Part shown: piece by piece, positions 55,021 through 63,640 of the stretch
Position numbering within the stretch: position 1 is the first letter of the stretch
Layout: every line of letters starts with the position of its first letter
Source of the DNA: Pseudaeromonas aegiceratis
GTDB taxonomy: Bacteria > Pseudomonadota > Gammaproteobacteria > Enterobacterales > Aeromonadaceae
Assembly (NCBI RefSeq): GCF_046254905.1
Contig: NZ_CP158016.1
Span: forward strand, 558,001-622,000
Direction: 5' to 3'
Length of the DNA: 64,000 bases
The notes under the pieces: generated by a model
What the model was told of the DNA's origin: nothing
What the model saw: only the letters and a program-made list of their open reading frames with translations
Database searches by the model: none
Translations under genes and position numbers: made by a program

Positions 55021-55848
55021 ATGCCCTCCATCCCCATCCCGCCGCTGATCGATACCCATGTGCACCTGGACTTGCCGGCGCTGGCGCAGCGGCTGCCGGC
55101 TGTGCTGGCCCGCAGCCGGGCGGCCGGGGTGACACGCTGGCTGGTGCCGGCGGTGGACAGCGCCCACTGGGCCGGTCTGGTGGCACTGGCGGCGCGCACG
55201 CCAGGGCTCTACTACGCCTTGGGGCTGCATCCCTGGTGCCTTAGCGCGCCGGCGCCGGCCCTGGCGGAGCTGAGCCGGCGCCTGGCGGCGCCGCCTGAGG
55301 AGCCTGCACCTGTGGCCATCGGCGAGTGCGGCCTGGACGGGCTTATCGACACGCCGCTGGCCGATCAGCAGCGGGTGCTGGAGGCGCAGATCCGCCTGGC
55401 CTGCGAGCATGAGCTACCCCTCATACTGCACAGCCGCAAGACCCATTCCGCCCTGCTGAGGCTGTTGCGCCGCTACCGGCCTCCCGCCGGTGGCGTGATC
55501 CATGGCTTCGCCGGCTCGCAGCAGGAGGCGCAGGCCTTCTGGTCACTGGGGTTCTGCCTGGGGGTGGGGGGCGTCATCACCCATGCGCGGGCGGCCAAGA
55601 GCCGTCAGGCCCTGGCGACCATGCCGGTGGAGGCCCTGTTGCTGGAAACCGACGCCCCCAGCATGCCCCTGGCCGGTCGCCAGGGGGAGAGCAATCAGCC
55701 GGCCTATCTGCCCGAGGTGCTGCACTGCCTGGCCGGCCTGCGGGGGGAGGAGGCCGGCCCGCTGGCCCGGCAACTCAATGCCAACGCCTGCCGCTTGTTC
55801 CGCCTGCCACCGTTGCCGCAGACTGGGCCCGATACAATTGATACCTAG
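55021..55848 (+). CDS. yjjV: TatD-family metal-dependent hydrolase (YjjV-like)
   Basis: The 275-residue metal-dependent hydrolase shows LIDTHVHLDL (metal-binding HxH), GECGLDG, LPLILHSRKT, GVIHGFAGS and LLETDAP, the five TatD motifs in order. Relatives act as DNases or deacetylases. The ATG at 55021 is preceded by GGAGAACGGC and is preferred over a start 57 bases upstream. It lies before the nucleoside gene cluster; in E. coli yjjV is also close to the deo operon. Confidence 0.9.
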   Translation: MPSIPIPPLIDTHVHLDLPALAQRLPAVLARSRAAGVTRWLVPAVDSAHWAGLVALAARTPGLYYALGLHPWCLSAPAPALAELSRRLAAPPEEPAPVAIGECGLDGLIDTPLADQQRVLEAQIRLACEHELPLILHSRKTHSALLRLLRRYRPPAGGVIHGFAGSQQEAQAFWSLGFCLGVGGVITHARAAKSRQALATMPVEALLLETDAPSMPLAGRQGESNQPAYLPEVLHCLAGLRGEEAGPLARQLNANACRLFRLPPLPQTGPDTIDT

Positions 55849-55875
55849 ATTGGTTGCAGAAAATCGTTTTCGCCC

Positions 55876-55894
55876 AAATTTGCCGTAAATTTGC
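55876..55894 (+). promoter_or_regulatory. Direct repeat before nupC, possible operator
   Basis: AAATTTGC occurs twice with a CGT spacer, giving an 11-base period (one DNA turn). A CRP-like half site TGTGA follows at 55914-55918 and a -10-like TACAAT at 55952-55957 with no good -35, which suggests activator-dependent control. CytR or DeoR-type repressors are known to act at such genes. Confidence 0.45.
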
Positions 55895-56025
55895 AAGAAA
55901 AACCGGATAAAAGTGTGATTAAAGAGACGAAATTCTGAACTTGCGCCGCTACAATGCGCCCCCACGTTGACCCGCCACGCCGACGGTTGGCGACGAGTCC
56001 TGGGTGCAAGATAGAGGATACTAGA

Positions 56026-57294
56026 ATGAGTCTAATCATGAGTCTGGTGGGGATGGCGACGCTGATCCTCATCGCGGTACTGTTCTCCAGCAACCGCAAG
56101 GCCATCCGCCTGCGCACCGTGGCGGGGGCCTTCGCCCTCCAGGCGGCCCTGGGGGCCTTCGTGCTCTACGTACCGGTGGGCAAGGACGTGCTCAAGACGG
56201 TCTCCGACGGGGTGAGCAGCGTCATCGCCTTCGGCCAGCACGGCATCAACTTCCTGTTTGCCGGTCTGGTGGGGAATGCGGCCTTCAGCAGCGGTCTGGG
56301 CTTCATCTTCGCCTTCCGGGTGCTGCCGGTGATCATCTTCTTCTCCTCCCTCATCGCTGTGCTCTACTACCTTGGGATCATGCAGTGGGTCATCCGCCTG
56401 CTGGGGGGCGCGTTGCAGAAGGTGCTGGGCACCTCCCGCACCGAGTCATTGTCGGCCACCGCCAACATCTTCGTCGGCCAGACCGAGGCTCCCCTGGTGG
56501 TGCGCCCCTATATCGCCCGCATGACTGACTCCGAGCTGTTCGCCATCATGGTGGGGGGGCTGGCCTCGGTGGCGGGCTCCGTGCTGGCCGGCTACGCCGC
56601 CATGGGGGTGAAGATGGAATACCTGATCGCCGCCTCCTTCATGGCCGCCCCCGGTGGCCTGCTGTTTGCCAAGCTGCTGATGCCCGAGACCCGCCCAGAG
56701 CTCATCCATGATGCGGATCTGGAGGAGGTGGCCGAGGAGAAGCCGGCCAACGTCATCGACGCCGCCGCCGCCGGCGCCTCCTCCGGCCTGCAGCTGGCCC
56801 TGAATGTGGGCGCCATGCTGCTGGCCTTCATCGGTCTCATCGCCCTGATCAACGGCCTGTTCGGCGCCGTCGGCGGCTGGTTTGGCATGCCGACGCTGAG
56901 CCTGGAGCTGATCCTGGGTTGGCTGTTCTCGCCGCTGGCCTACCTGCTGGGGGTACCCTGGAGCGAGGCCTCGGTGGCCGGCTCCTTCATCGGCCAGAAG
57001 CTGATCTTGAACGAGTTCGTCGCCTACTCCAACTTTGCCCCCTATCTCAAGGACAGCGCCGAGGCGGTGGCGGCGGGGCTGCAGCCCTTGTCCGACCATA
57101 CCCGGGCCATCATCTCCTTCGCCCTGTGCGGTTTTGCCAACCTCTCCTCGGTGGCCATATTGCTGGGTGGCCTGGGCAGCATGGCCCCCAACCGCCGCGG
57201 TGACATAGCCCGCTTCGGCCTCAAGGCGGTGCTGGCCGGGACCCTGTCCAACCTGATGTCCGCCACCCTGGCGGGCTTCTTCCTGGCCTTGTGA
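56026..57294 (+). CDS. nupC: Concentrative nucleoside transporter NupC
   Basis: NupC imports nucleosides with protons. The 422-residue product has about ten membrane helices and the CNT motifs GQTEAPLVVRPY and EFVAYSNFAPYL, with APGGLLFAKLLMPET. Length and sequence are near the family norm. The ATG at 56026 has AGAGGA upstream; a second ATG 4 codons later is possible. It heads a cluster with xapX and deoCABD, so uptake and breakdown of nucleosides are linked. Confidence 0.96.
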   Translation: MSLIMSLVGMATLILIAVLFSSNRKAIRLRTVAGAFALQAALGAFVLYVPVGKDVLKTVSDGVSSVIAFGQHGINFLFAGLVGNAAFSSGLGFIFAFRVLPVIIFFSSLIAVLYYLGIMQWVIRLLGGALQKVLGTSRTESLSATANIFVGQTEAPLVVRPYIARMTDSELFAIMVGGLASVAGSVLAGYAAMGVKMEYLIAASFMAAPGGLLFAKLLMPETRPELIHDADLEEVAEEKPANVIDAAAAGASSGLQLALNVGAMLLAFIGLIALINGLFGAVGGWFGMPTLSLELILGWLFSPLAYLLGVPWSEASVAGSFIGQKLILNEFVAYSNFAPYLKDSAEAVAAGLQPLSDHTRAIISFALCGFANLSSVAILLGGLGSMAPNRRGDIARFGLKAVLAGTLSNLMSATLAGFFLAL

Positions 57295-57439
57295 TGCACT
57301 GGGGTCATGGCGTTGCCGTGGCCCTTTTTTCGTCGCCAGGCCAGGCCCGGCACGTTTGCGCAAAAAGCGTTTGCCTTCGCAGACGCCGGAGGTGAGGATG
57401 ACTATCCTGCCTCCCAAGACAGTTAGCCATGAGGTAGGA

Positions 57440-57610
57440 ATGAGTGAGATCCTGATGGCCCTGGCGGCCGGTTTGGTGGTCGGGGTGCTGTTTTCCCTGC
57501 TGCGGCTGCCGATCCCGGCGCCCCCCGTGCTCTCCGGTGTGATGGGCATAGTGGGGGTCTATCTGGGAGCCATGGGTTACCACTGGCTGGTGGCGCGCTT
57601 TTTCTCCTGA
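57440..57610 (+). CDS. XapX domain (DUF1427) membrane protein
   Basis: This 56-residue protein has two membrane helices and the family pattern EILMALAAGLVVGVLFSLLRLPIPAPP followed by GVMGIVGVYLGAMG when read in parts. XapX proteins are small and were named from the xapABX nucleoside operon. The ATG at 57440 has GAGGTAGGA upstream. It sits between nupC and deoC, so a supporting role in nucleoside metabolism is plausible but unproven. Confidence 0.85.
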   Translation: MSEILMALAAGLVVGVLFSLLRLPIPAPPVLSGVMGIVGVYLGAMGYHWLVARFFS

Positions 57611-57630
57611 TGGGCCGCGCCCATAGTGCC

Positions 57631-57652
57631 GTCCGGCCCGGCCGGACCTTTT
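57631..57652 (+). other. Palindrome with T-run between xapX and deoC
   Basis: GTCCGGCC-C-GGCCGGAC is a perfect palindrome with 8-bp arms, followed by CTTTTA. It may reduce transcription from nupC into deoC; the loop is too small for an ideal terminator. Confidence 0.45.
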
Positions 57653-57691
57653 ATCCAACTTGGCTGGTCAGCCAACCCAACGGAGTGAGAC

Positions 57692-58462
57692 ATGAGTGAT
57701 TTGCAACAGGCGGCTCGCCGCGCCATCGGTCTGATGGACCTGACCACCCTGAACGACGACGATACCGATGCCAAGGTGGCGGCCCTGTGCCGGCAGGCCC
57801 TGACCCCCGCCGGCCGTACCGCCGCCATCTGCATCTACCCGCGCTTCATCCCCGCCGCCCGCAAGGTGCTGCGGGAGCTGGGGGCGGCGGATCTGCCCAT
57901 CGCCACCGTCACCAACTTTCCCCACGGCAACGATGACATCGAGATCGCCGTGGCGGAGACCCGCGCCGCCGTGGCCTATGGTGCCGACGAGGTGGACGTG
58001 GTGTTCCCCTATCGGGCCCTGATGGCCGGCAACGAGACAGTGGGCCGCGAGCTGGTGCGGGCCTGCAAGGCCGCCTGCGGCGACCAGGTGCGCCTCAAGG
58101 TGATACTGGAAACCGGCGTGCTGCAGGAGCCGGCCCTCATCCGCCGGGCCAGCGAGCTGGCCATCGAGGCCGGCGCCGACTTCATCAAGACCTCCACCGG
58201 CAAGGTGCCGGTGAATGCCACCCTGGAAGCGGCCCGCATCATGCTGGAGGTGATCCGTGACAAGAACCCGGCGGTGGGCTTCAAGCCGGCGGGCGGGGTC
58301 AAGGATGCCGCGGCAGCGGCCGAGTTCCTCGCGCTGGCGGAGTCCATCCTGGGGGTGGACTGGGTGAGCCCGCAGCGTTTTCGCTTCGGCGCCTCCAGCC
58401 TGCTGGGCAACCTGCTGGCCATCCTGGGGCTGGCGGATAAACCGGCCGGCGGCGGTTACTAA
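57692..58462 (+). CDS. deoC: Deoxyribose-phosphate aldolase
   Basis: DeoC splits deoxyribose 5-phosphate into glyceraldehyde 3-phosphate and acetaldehyde. The 256-residue product has GADFIKTSTGK (Schiff-base lysine) and VGFKPAGGVK (second lysine), and TVTNFPHGNDD. Length equals the E. coli enzyme roughly (259). It begins the deoCABD order, with deoA 17 bases downstream. Confidence 0.97.
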   Translation: MSDLQQAARRAIGLMDLTTLNDDDTDAKVAALCRQALTPAGRTAAICIYPRFIPAARKVLRELGAADLPIATVTNFPHGNDDIEIAVAETRAAVAYGADEVDVVFPYRALMAGNETVGRELVRACKAACGDQVRLKVILETGVLQEPALIRRASELAIEAGADFIKTSTGKVPVNATLEAARIMLEVIRDKNPAVGFKPAGGVKDAAAAAEFLALAESILGVDWVSPQRFRFGASSLLGNLLAILGLADKPAGGGY

Positions 58463-58479
58463 CCAAGCGGGAGGCGGGC

Positions 58480-59826
58480 ATGTTTCTGGCGCAGGAGACC
58501 ATACGCCGCAAGCGTGACGGACAGCGGCTGGACGAGGCGGAGATCCGCACCTTCATGGCCGGGGTGGTGGATGGCAGCATCAGCGAGGGGCAGATCGCCG
58601 CCCTGGCGATGGCCATCTTCTTTCGCGACATGGATGCGGGGGAGCGCATCGCCCTGACCTGCGCCATGCGGGACTCCGGCGACGTGCTGAGCTGGCCCGA
58701 GCTGGCTGGCCCCGTGCTGGACAAGCACTCCACCGGCGGGGTGGGGGATGGCACCTCCTTGATGCTGGGGCCCATGCTGGCGGCCTGCGGCGCCTATGTG
58801 CCCATGATCTCCGGCCGTGGCCTGGGCCATACCGGTGGCACCCTGGACAAGCTGGACGCCATCCCGGGTTACCAGACGGCGGTGAGTGTGGAACGCCTGC
58901 GGGCCGTGGTGCAGGAGGTGGGGGTGGCCATCGTCGGCCAGAGTGCCGATCTGGCGCCGGCGGACAAGCGCTGCTACGGGGTGCGGGATGTCACCGCCAC
59001 CGTCGAGTCCATTCCCCTCATCACCGCCTCCATCCTGTCCAAGAAGCTGGCCGCCGGCCTGCAGGGGCTGGTGATGGACGTCAAGGTGGGCTCCGGTGCC
59101 TTCATGCCCAGCTATGACAAGTCATTGGAGCTGGCCCGGGCCATAGTCACCGTGGCCAACGGCGCCGGCTGCCGCACTCGGGCCCTGCTCACCGACATGA
59201 ACCAGCTGCTGGCCCCCAGCGCCGGGAACGGCCTGGAGATCTGGGAGGCCATCCGCTATCTCAAGGGCGAGGCCAGACCCGATCGCCTGCATGAGGTGAT
59301 CCTGGCCCTGGGCAGCGAGTTGCTGCACAGCGGCGGATTGGCCTGCGATCGGGAGCAGGCCCGGGCCTGGCTGGAGGGGGTGCTGGAGAGCGGTGCCGCC
59401 GCCGAGTGTTTCGGTCGCATGGTGGCCGCCCTGGGGGGGCCGGCGGATCTGCTGGAGCGGCCCCACCGGCATCTGGCACCGGCGCCGGTATGCCGCCCCC
59501 TGCTGGCCGGGCGGGATGGTTATCTGGCCACCATGCAGACCCGGGCCCTGGGGCTGGCGGTGGTGGGGCTGGGAGGCGGTCGCCGCCATCCCGCCGATCG
59601 GCTGGATCACCGGGTGGGCTTGTCCGGCGTCCTGCCCTTGGGGGCGCCGGTGAGCCAGGACGCGCCCCTGGCCTGGATCCATGCCGCCGACGAGGCAAGC
59701 TGGCAGCGGGCCGCCTCGGCGGTACGGGCCGCCCTGACACTGGCCGACATACCGCCGCCCCCGTCACCCCTGATCTACGACTGTATCGCCGAGGACACCC
59801 TCGGCGAGGAAGGAGAGCAAGCATGA
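58480..59826 (+). CDS. deoA: Thymidine phosphorylase
   Basis: DeoA converts thymidine and phosphate into thymine and deoxyribose 1-phosphate. The 448-residue product has KHSTGGVGDGTSLMLGP, the SGRGLGHTGGTLDKLDAIPG signature and KVGSGAFMP. It starts MFLAQETIRRKRDGQ as in E. coli. Its stop overlaps the deoB start by 4 bases. Confidence 0.97.
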   Translation: MFLAQETIRRKRDGQRLDEAEIRTFMAGVVDGSISEGQIAALAMAIFFRDMDAGERIALTCAMRDSGDVLSWPELAGPVLDKHSTGGVGDGTSLMLGPMLAACGAYVPMISGRGLGHTGGTLDKLDAIPGYQTAVSVERLRAVVQEVGVAIVGQSADLAPADKRCYGVRDVTATVESIPLITASILSKKLAAGLQGLVMDVKVGSGAFMPSYDKSLELARAIVTVANGAGCRTRALLTDMNQLLAPSAGNGLEIWEAIRYLKGEARPDRLHEVILALGSELLHSGGLACDREQARAWLEGVLESGAAAECFGRMVAALGGPADLLERPHRHLAPAPVCRPLLAGRDGYLATMQTRALGLAVVGLGGGRRHPADRLDHRVGLSGVLPLGAPVSQDAPLAWIHAADEASWQRAASAVRAALTLADIPPPPSPLIYDCIAEDTLGEEGEQA

Positions 59827-61046
59827 GACGCAGCTTTATTCTGATGATGGACTCGCTCGGCATTGGCGCTGCCGCCGATGCCGAGCGGTTTGGCGATGCC
59901 GGGGCCAATACCCTAGGCCACATCGCCGAGGCCTGTGCCGCCGGCCGGGCCAACAACGAACGGCGCCACGGCCCCTTGCGCCTGCCCAACCTGACCAAGC
60001 TGGGCCTGGCCCACGCCTGTGGCGAGGCCTGTGGCCGCTTCCCCGCCGGGCTGGATGAGAGCCTGGTGCCGGTGGCCGCCTACGGTCATGCCCAGGAGAT
60101 CTCCTCCGGCAAGGACACCCCCTCGGGCCACTGGGAGCTGGCGGGCAGTCCTGTGCTGTTTGACTGGGGCTATTTTCGCGAGCCGGTGAACAGCTTTCCG
60201 ACCGAGCTGCTGGACACCCTGGTGCAGAAGGCCAAGCTGCCGGGCTATCTGGGCAACTGCCACGCCTCCGGCACCACAGTGCTGGATGAGCTGGGGGTCG
60301 AGCACATGCGCAGCGGCAAGCCCATCTTCTACACCTCGGCGGACTCCGTGTTCCAGATCGCCTGCCATGAGGAGACCTTCGGCCTGGAGCGGCTCTATGC
60401 CCTGTGCCAGCTGGCGCGGGATGAGCTGACCGCCGGTGGTTACAACATAGGCCGGGTCATAGCCCGGCCCTTCGTCGGTGACCAGCCTGGCGGCTTCCAG
60501 CGCACCGGCAACCGCCACGACTATGCGGTGGAGCCGCCCATGCCGACCCTGCTGGATCGGATGCAGGAAGCGGGGGGCGAGGTGATCGCCATCGGCAAGA
60601 TCTCCGACATCTATGCCGGCCGCGGCGTGACCCAGAAGATCAAGGCCACGGGCCTGGCGGAGCTGTGGGACGCCACCCTGGCCCAGCTCTCCCGCGCCGG
60701 GGATCAGAGCATCGTCTTCACCAACTTCGTGGACTTCGACTCCGCCTATGGTCACCGGCGGGATGTGGCGGGCTATGCCGAGGCGCTGGAGTACTTCGAC
60801 CGCCGGCTGCCCGAGCTGCTGGAACGGTTGGGGCCGGGGGATCTGGTGGTGCTCACCGCGGATCACGGCTGTGATCCCACCTGGAGCGGCACCGACCATA
60901 CTCGGGAATATGTGCCGGTGATCTTCTACGGCAAGCCGGTGCATGCCGGCTCCCTGGGGCGGCGGGAGACCTTCGCCGACCTGGGGCAGAGCCTGGCCGA
61001 CTATCACGGCCTGCCGGCACTGGCCTACGGCCACAGTTTTCTGTAA
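59823..61046 (+). CDS. deoB: Phosphopentomutase
   Basis: DeoB turns deoxyribose 1-phosphate into deoxyribose 5-phosphate. The 407-residue product has D10 in LMMDSLGIGAAADA, GKDTPSGHWE (catalytic Thr), DSAYGHRRD and TADHGCDPTWSGTDHTREYVP, the metal-binding motifs of the alkaline-phosphatase-like fold. The ATG at 59823 overlaps the deoA stop (ATGA). Confidence 0.97.
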   Translation: MRRSFILMMDSLGIGAAADAERFGDAGANTLGHIAEACAAGRANNERRHGPLRLPNLTKLGLAHACGEACGRFPAGLDESLVPVAAYGHAQEISSGKDTPSGHWELAGSPVLFDWGYFREPVNSFPTELLDTLVQKAKLPGYLGNCHASGTTVLDELGVEHMRSGKPIFYTSADSVFQIACHEETFGLERLYALCQLARDELTAGGYNIGRVIARPFVGDQPGGFQRTGNRHDYAVEPPMPTLLDRMQEAGGEVIAIGKISDIYAGRGVTQKIKATGLAELWDATLAQLSRAGDQSIVFTNFVDFDSAYGHRRDVAGYAEALEYFDRRLPELLERLGPGDLVVLTADHGCDPTWSGTDHTREYVPVIFYGKPVHAGSLGRRETFADLGQSLADYHGLPALAYGHSFL

Positions 61047-61055
61047 TCATGCCCG

Positions 61056-61077
61056 CCGGCCCTGCGGGGCCGGTTTT
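61056..61077 (+). other. Hairpin between deoB and deoD
   Basis: CCGGCCC/GGGCCGG with a 4-base loop and TTTT after it lies in the 66-base gap. It could be a partial terminator that lowers deoD expression relative to deoCAB. Confidence 0.55.
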
Positions 61078-61112
61078 ACACTGCTACTGGAATCAAATAA
61101 GGAATAACAACG

Positions 61113-61838
61113 ATGGCAACTCCTCATATCAACGCCGAAGCGGGCGCCTTTGCCGATGTGGTGCTGATGCCGGGGGATCCCCTGCGCGCCAAGTACATCG
61201 CCGAGACCTTTCTGGACGACGCCAAGCTGGTGACCGACGTGCGCAACATGTACGGCTACACCGGCACCTACCAGGGCCGCCGGGTCTCCGTCATGGGCCA
61301 CGGCATGGGCATCCCCTCCTGCTCCATCTACAGCAAGGAGCTGATCACCGAGTACGGCGTCAAGACCCTGATCCGGGTGGGCTCCTGCGGCGCGGTGCGC
61401 CAGGACGTCAAGCTGCGGGACGTGGTGATCGGCATGGGGGCCTGCACCGACTCCAAGGTCAACCGCATGCGCTTCCGGGATCACGACTTCGCCGCCATCG
61501 CCGATTACGGTCTGGTGCACAACGCGGTGGAAGCCGCCAAGGCCCTGGGGGTGACGGTGAAGGTGGGCAATCTGTTCTCCGCAGATCTGTTCTACAACCC
61601 GGATTTCACCATGTTCGACGTCATGGACAAGTACGGCATCCTGGGGGTGGAGATGGAAGCGGCGGGCATCTACGGCGTGGCGGCAGAGTTCGGCGCCAAG
61701 GCGCTGACCATCTGCACCGTGTCCGATCACATCAAGAACGGCGAGCAGACCAGCAGCGAAGAGCGTCAGCTGACCTTCAATGACATGATCAAGGTGTCAC
61801 TTGAGTCCGTGTTGCTGGGGGATCAGGCGCCCGTCTGA
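61113..61838 (+). CDS. deoD: Purine nucleoside phosphorylase
   Basis: DeoD splits purine (deoxy)nucleosides into base and (deoxy)ribose 1-phosphate. The 241-residue product begins MATPHINAEAGAFADVVLMPGDPLRAK and has GHGMGIPSCSIYSKEL and the GVEMEAAGIY segment of the hexameric trimeric-type family. The AAGGAATAACAACG ribosome-binding site is good. It ends the deoCABD cluster and overlaps the ahpA end on the other strand by 16 bases. Confidence 0.97.
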   Translation: MATPHINAEAGAFADVVLMPGDPLRAKYIAETFLDDAKLVTDVRNMYGYTGTYQGRRVSVMGHGMGIPSCSIYSKELITEYGVKTLIRVGSCGAVRQDVKLRDVVIGMGACTDSKVNRMRFRDHDFAAIADYGLVHNAVEAAKALGVTVKVGNLFSADLFYNPDFTMFDVMDKYGILGVEMEAAGIYGVAAEFGAKALTICTVSDHIKNGEQTSSEERQLTFNDMIKVSLESVLLGDQAPV

Positions 61839-62458
61839 TCCTCGGCCTGCTCCTCGGGGTGTGCCTTGTGGCGCTGGACCTTGTGCCAGCGCCGGCGGGG
61901 AATGCCCTTGCACAGCAAGATGCCGGCGGCCAGCATCATCAGCAGCAGCTGGCGCCAGCGCTCAAACAGGGTTTGCTGATACTCGGTGTGGGCGGCCAGC
62001 ATCTTGCGCTCCTCCAGGGTGATGCGCAAAAAACCCAGCAACTCCCCCGTATCGGAGCGCAGCTCCTGCACGAAGGGGAGCCGACCCCGCCCCAGTGGCG
62101 GGGTTTGCGTCTCACCGGGGTCGATGGCCAGCAGCTTGTCCAGCGGCACCGACTGGGCGGAGGTCACTACCTGGCGGCCCTGGGCATCGTACAGGGTGGC
62201 ATCCCGCAGGTTGACATCGTCGGCGAGCGTGTCCACCAGCTGCTGCAGGGCGGCGTTATTCTGCGGATGGAGATAGCGGATGGCGTCGTGGGCGGCGAAG
62301 CTGGTGAGGGTCTGGGCCAGCAGGCGGCTCTGGCGCTTGAGCAGCTGGTCGCCGTCGTGGCGCACCTGCCAGGTGAGCACCAGGGCCCAGATGGCCAACA
62401 ACAGCCCGGATCCCAGATACAGCAGTCGGATCAGCTTGAAACCCTTGGGCACTACCAC
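61823..62458 (-). CDS. ahpA: AhpA/YtjB-type membrane protein, divergent from serB
   Basis: The 211-residue product has an N-terminal membrane segment (about 10-30), a periplasmic domain and a C-terminal membrane segment followed by a basic tail. It resembles E. coli YtjB (AhpA, Smp), which also lies divergently next to serB. The role of that protein is poorly known. It ends tail to tail with deoD. Confidence 0.83.
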   Translation of the reverse strand: MVVPKGFKLIRLLYLGSGLLLAIWALVLTWQVRHDGDQLLKRQSRLLAQTLTSFAAHDAIRYLHPQNNAALQQLVDTLADDVNLRDATLYDAQGRQVVTSAQSVPLDKLLAIDPGETQTPPLGRGRLPFVQELRSDTGELLGFLRITLEERKMLAAHTEYQQTLFERWRQLLLMMLAAGILLCKGIPRRRWHKVQRHKAHPEEQAEDQTGA

Positions 62459-62572
62459 ACTCTCCCCACGACAAAGGCCTCATCTTCGAACTTGCCTGGA
62501 TAAAAAGCAATACGCTACCCTGACGCCTGTTTTGCCTATCTGACACAGTCCACAACAGGGAGTTGTTTCCGC

Positions 62573-63571
62573 ATGCCGTTTTCCACCCTGCCCGCCCGTC
62601 TGGCCGATTGGCCCGCCTTGTTCCCCGCCTCCGGCCTGCTGCGCCTGGGGGCCCAGGGTGCCGAACCCCTGGCCAGCCTGCCGGAGCACACCGGTATCCT
62701 GGTGCTGATGGGGCGCCCGTTGGCGTTGAGCGAACTGGCTCCATTGGCCGCACGACTGGATCAGGCCCCCGTGGCCCTGCCGCCCTTCAACGTGGCCGGT
62801 GTCGAGGTGCTGGTGCTGCTGACGAGCAGCTTTGATGAGGCCCTGGGGGAGTGGCTCAAGGCCCAGACCTGGTCGCTGGATGCCGCCTATGTGCGGGCAC
62901 TGCCGGATCTGGCCGAGCCCGGCCTGCTGCTGATGGACATGGACTCCACCGCCATCCAGATCGAGTGCATCGACGAGATCGCCCGGCTGGCCGGGGTGGG
63001 GGAGCAGGTGGCCGCCGTCACCGCTGCCGCCATGCAGGGCAAGCTGGAGTTCTGCGACAGCCTGCGCAACCGGGTCGCCCTGCTGAAAGATGCCGATGCC
63101 GCCATTCTGGAGCAGGTGGTGGATCTCATGCCCCTGATGCCGGGGCTGGAAACCCTGGTGGCGCGGCTCAAGCAAGCCGGCTGGAAGGTGGCCATCGCCT
63201 CCGGCGGCTTCACCCGCTTCGCCGGCCATCTGCAGCAGACCCTGGGGCTGGATCATATCGAGGCCAATAACCTGGTGGTGCGGGACGGTCGGCTCACCGG
63301 TGAGGTGGACGGCCGCATCGTGGACGGCAAGGTGAAGGCTCAGACCCTGCTGGATCTCAAGGCCCGCTATGGCATCGCCGACCACCAGACGGTGGCCATC
63401 GGCGACGGCGCCAACGATCTGCCCATGCTGGCCAATGCCGCCCTGGGGCTGGCCCTGCACGCCAAGCCCATCGTCCGTCAACAGGCCCAGGTGGCCATAG
63501 CCCGACTGGATCTGGAGGCGGCCCTCTGCCTGCTGGAGGCCGGCAGCCGCCTGGCCGCGTTGCGGGGGTGA
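62573..63571 (+). CDS. serB: Phosphoserine phosphatase
   Basis: SerB removes phosphate from phosphoserine, the last step of serine synthesis. The 332-residue product has a nonconserved N-terminal domain and a HAD domain with the nucleophile in LLMDMDSTAIQIECIDEIA (D122, D124), IASGGFTRFA and AIGDGANDLPML. The length is close to E. coli SerB (322). The arrangement with ahpA is as in E. coli. Confidence 0.97.
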   Translation: MPFSTLPARLADWPALFPASGLLRLGAQGAEPLASLPEHTGILVLMGRPLALSELAPLAARLDQAPVALPPFNVAGVEVLVLLTSSFDEALGEWLKAQTWSLDAAYVRALPDLAEPGLLLMDMDSTAIQIECIDEIARLAGVGEQVAAVTAAAMQGKLEFCDSLRNRVALLKDADAAILEQVVDLMPLMPGLETLVARLKQAGWKVAIASGGFTRFAGHLQQTLGLDHIEANNLVVRDGRLTGEVDGRIVDGKVKAQTLLDLKARYGIADHQTVAIGDGANDLPMLANAALGLALHAKPIVRQQAQVAIARLDLEAALCLLEAGSRLAALRG

Positions 63572-63594
63572 GCCGAGCAGGCAAGACGCCACAT

Positions 63595-63623
63595 AAAAAC
63601 GGGAGCCAAAGGCTCCCGTTTTT
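63595..63623 (+). terminator. Terminator of serB (and probably of the opposing gene)
   Basis: AAAAACGGGAGCC and GGCTCCCGTTTTT form a 13-bp perfect stem with an AAA loop. The A and T runs on each side make it usable in both directions. Confidence 0.93.
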
Positions 63624-63640
63624 ATTGCCGACCTACTGCT

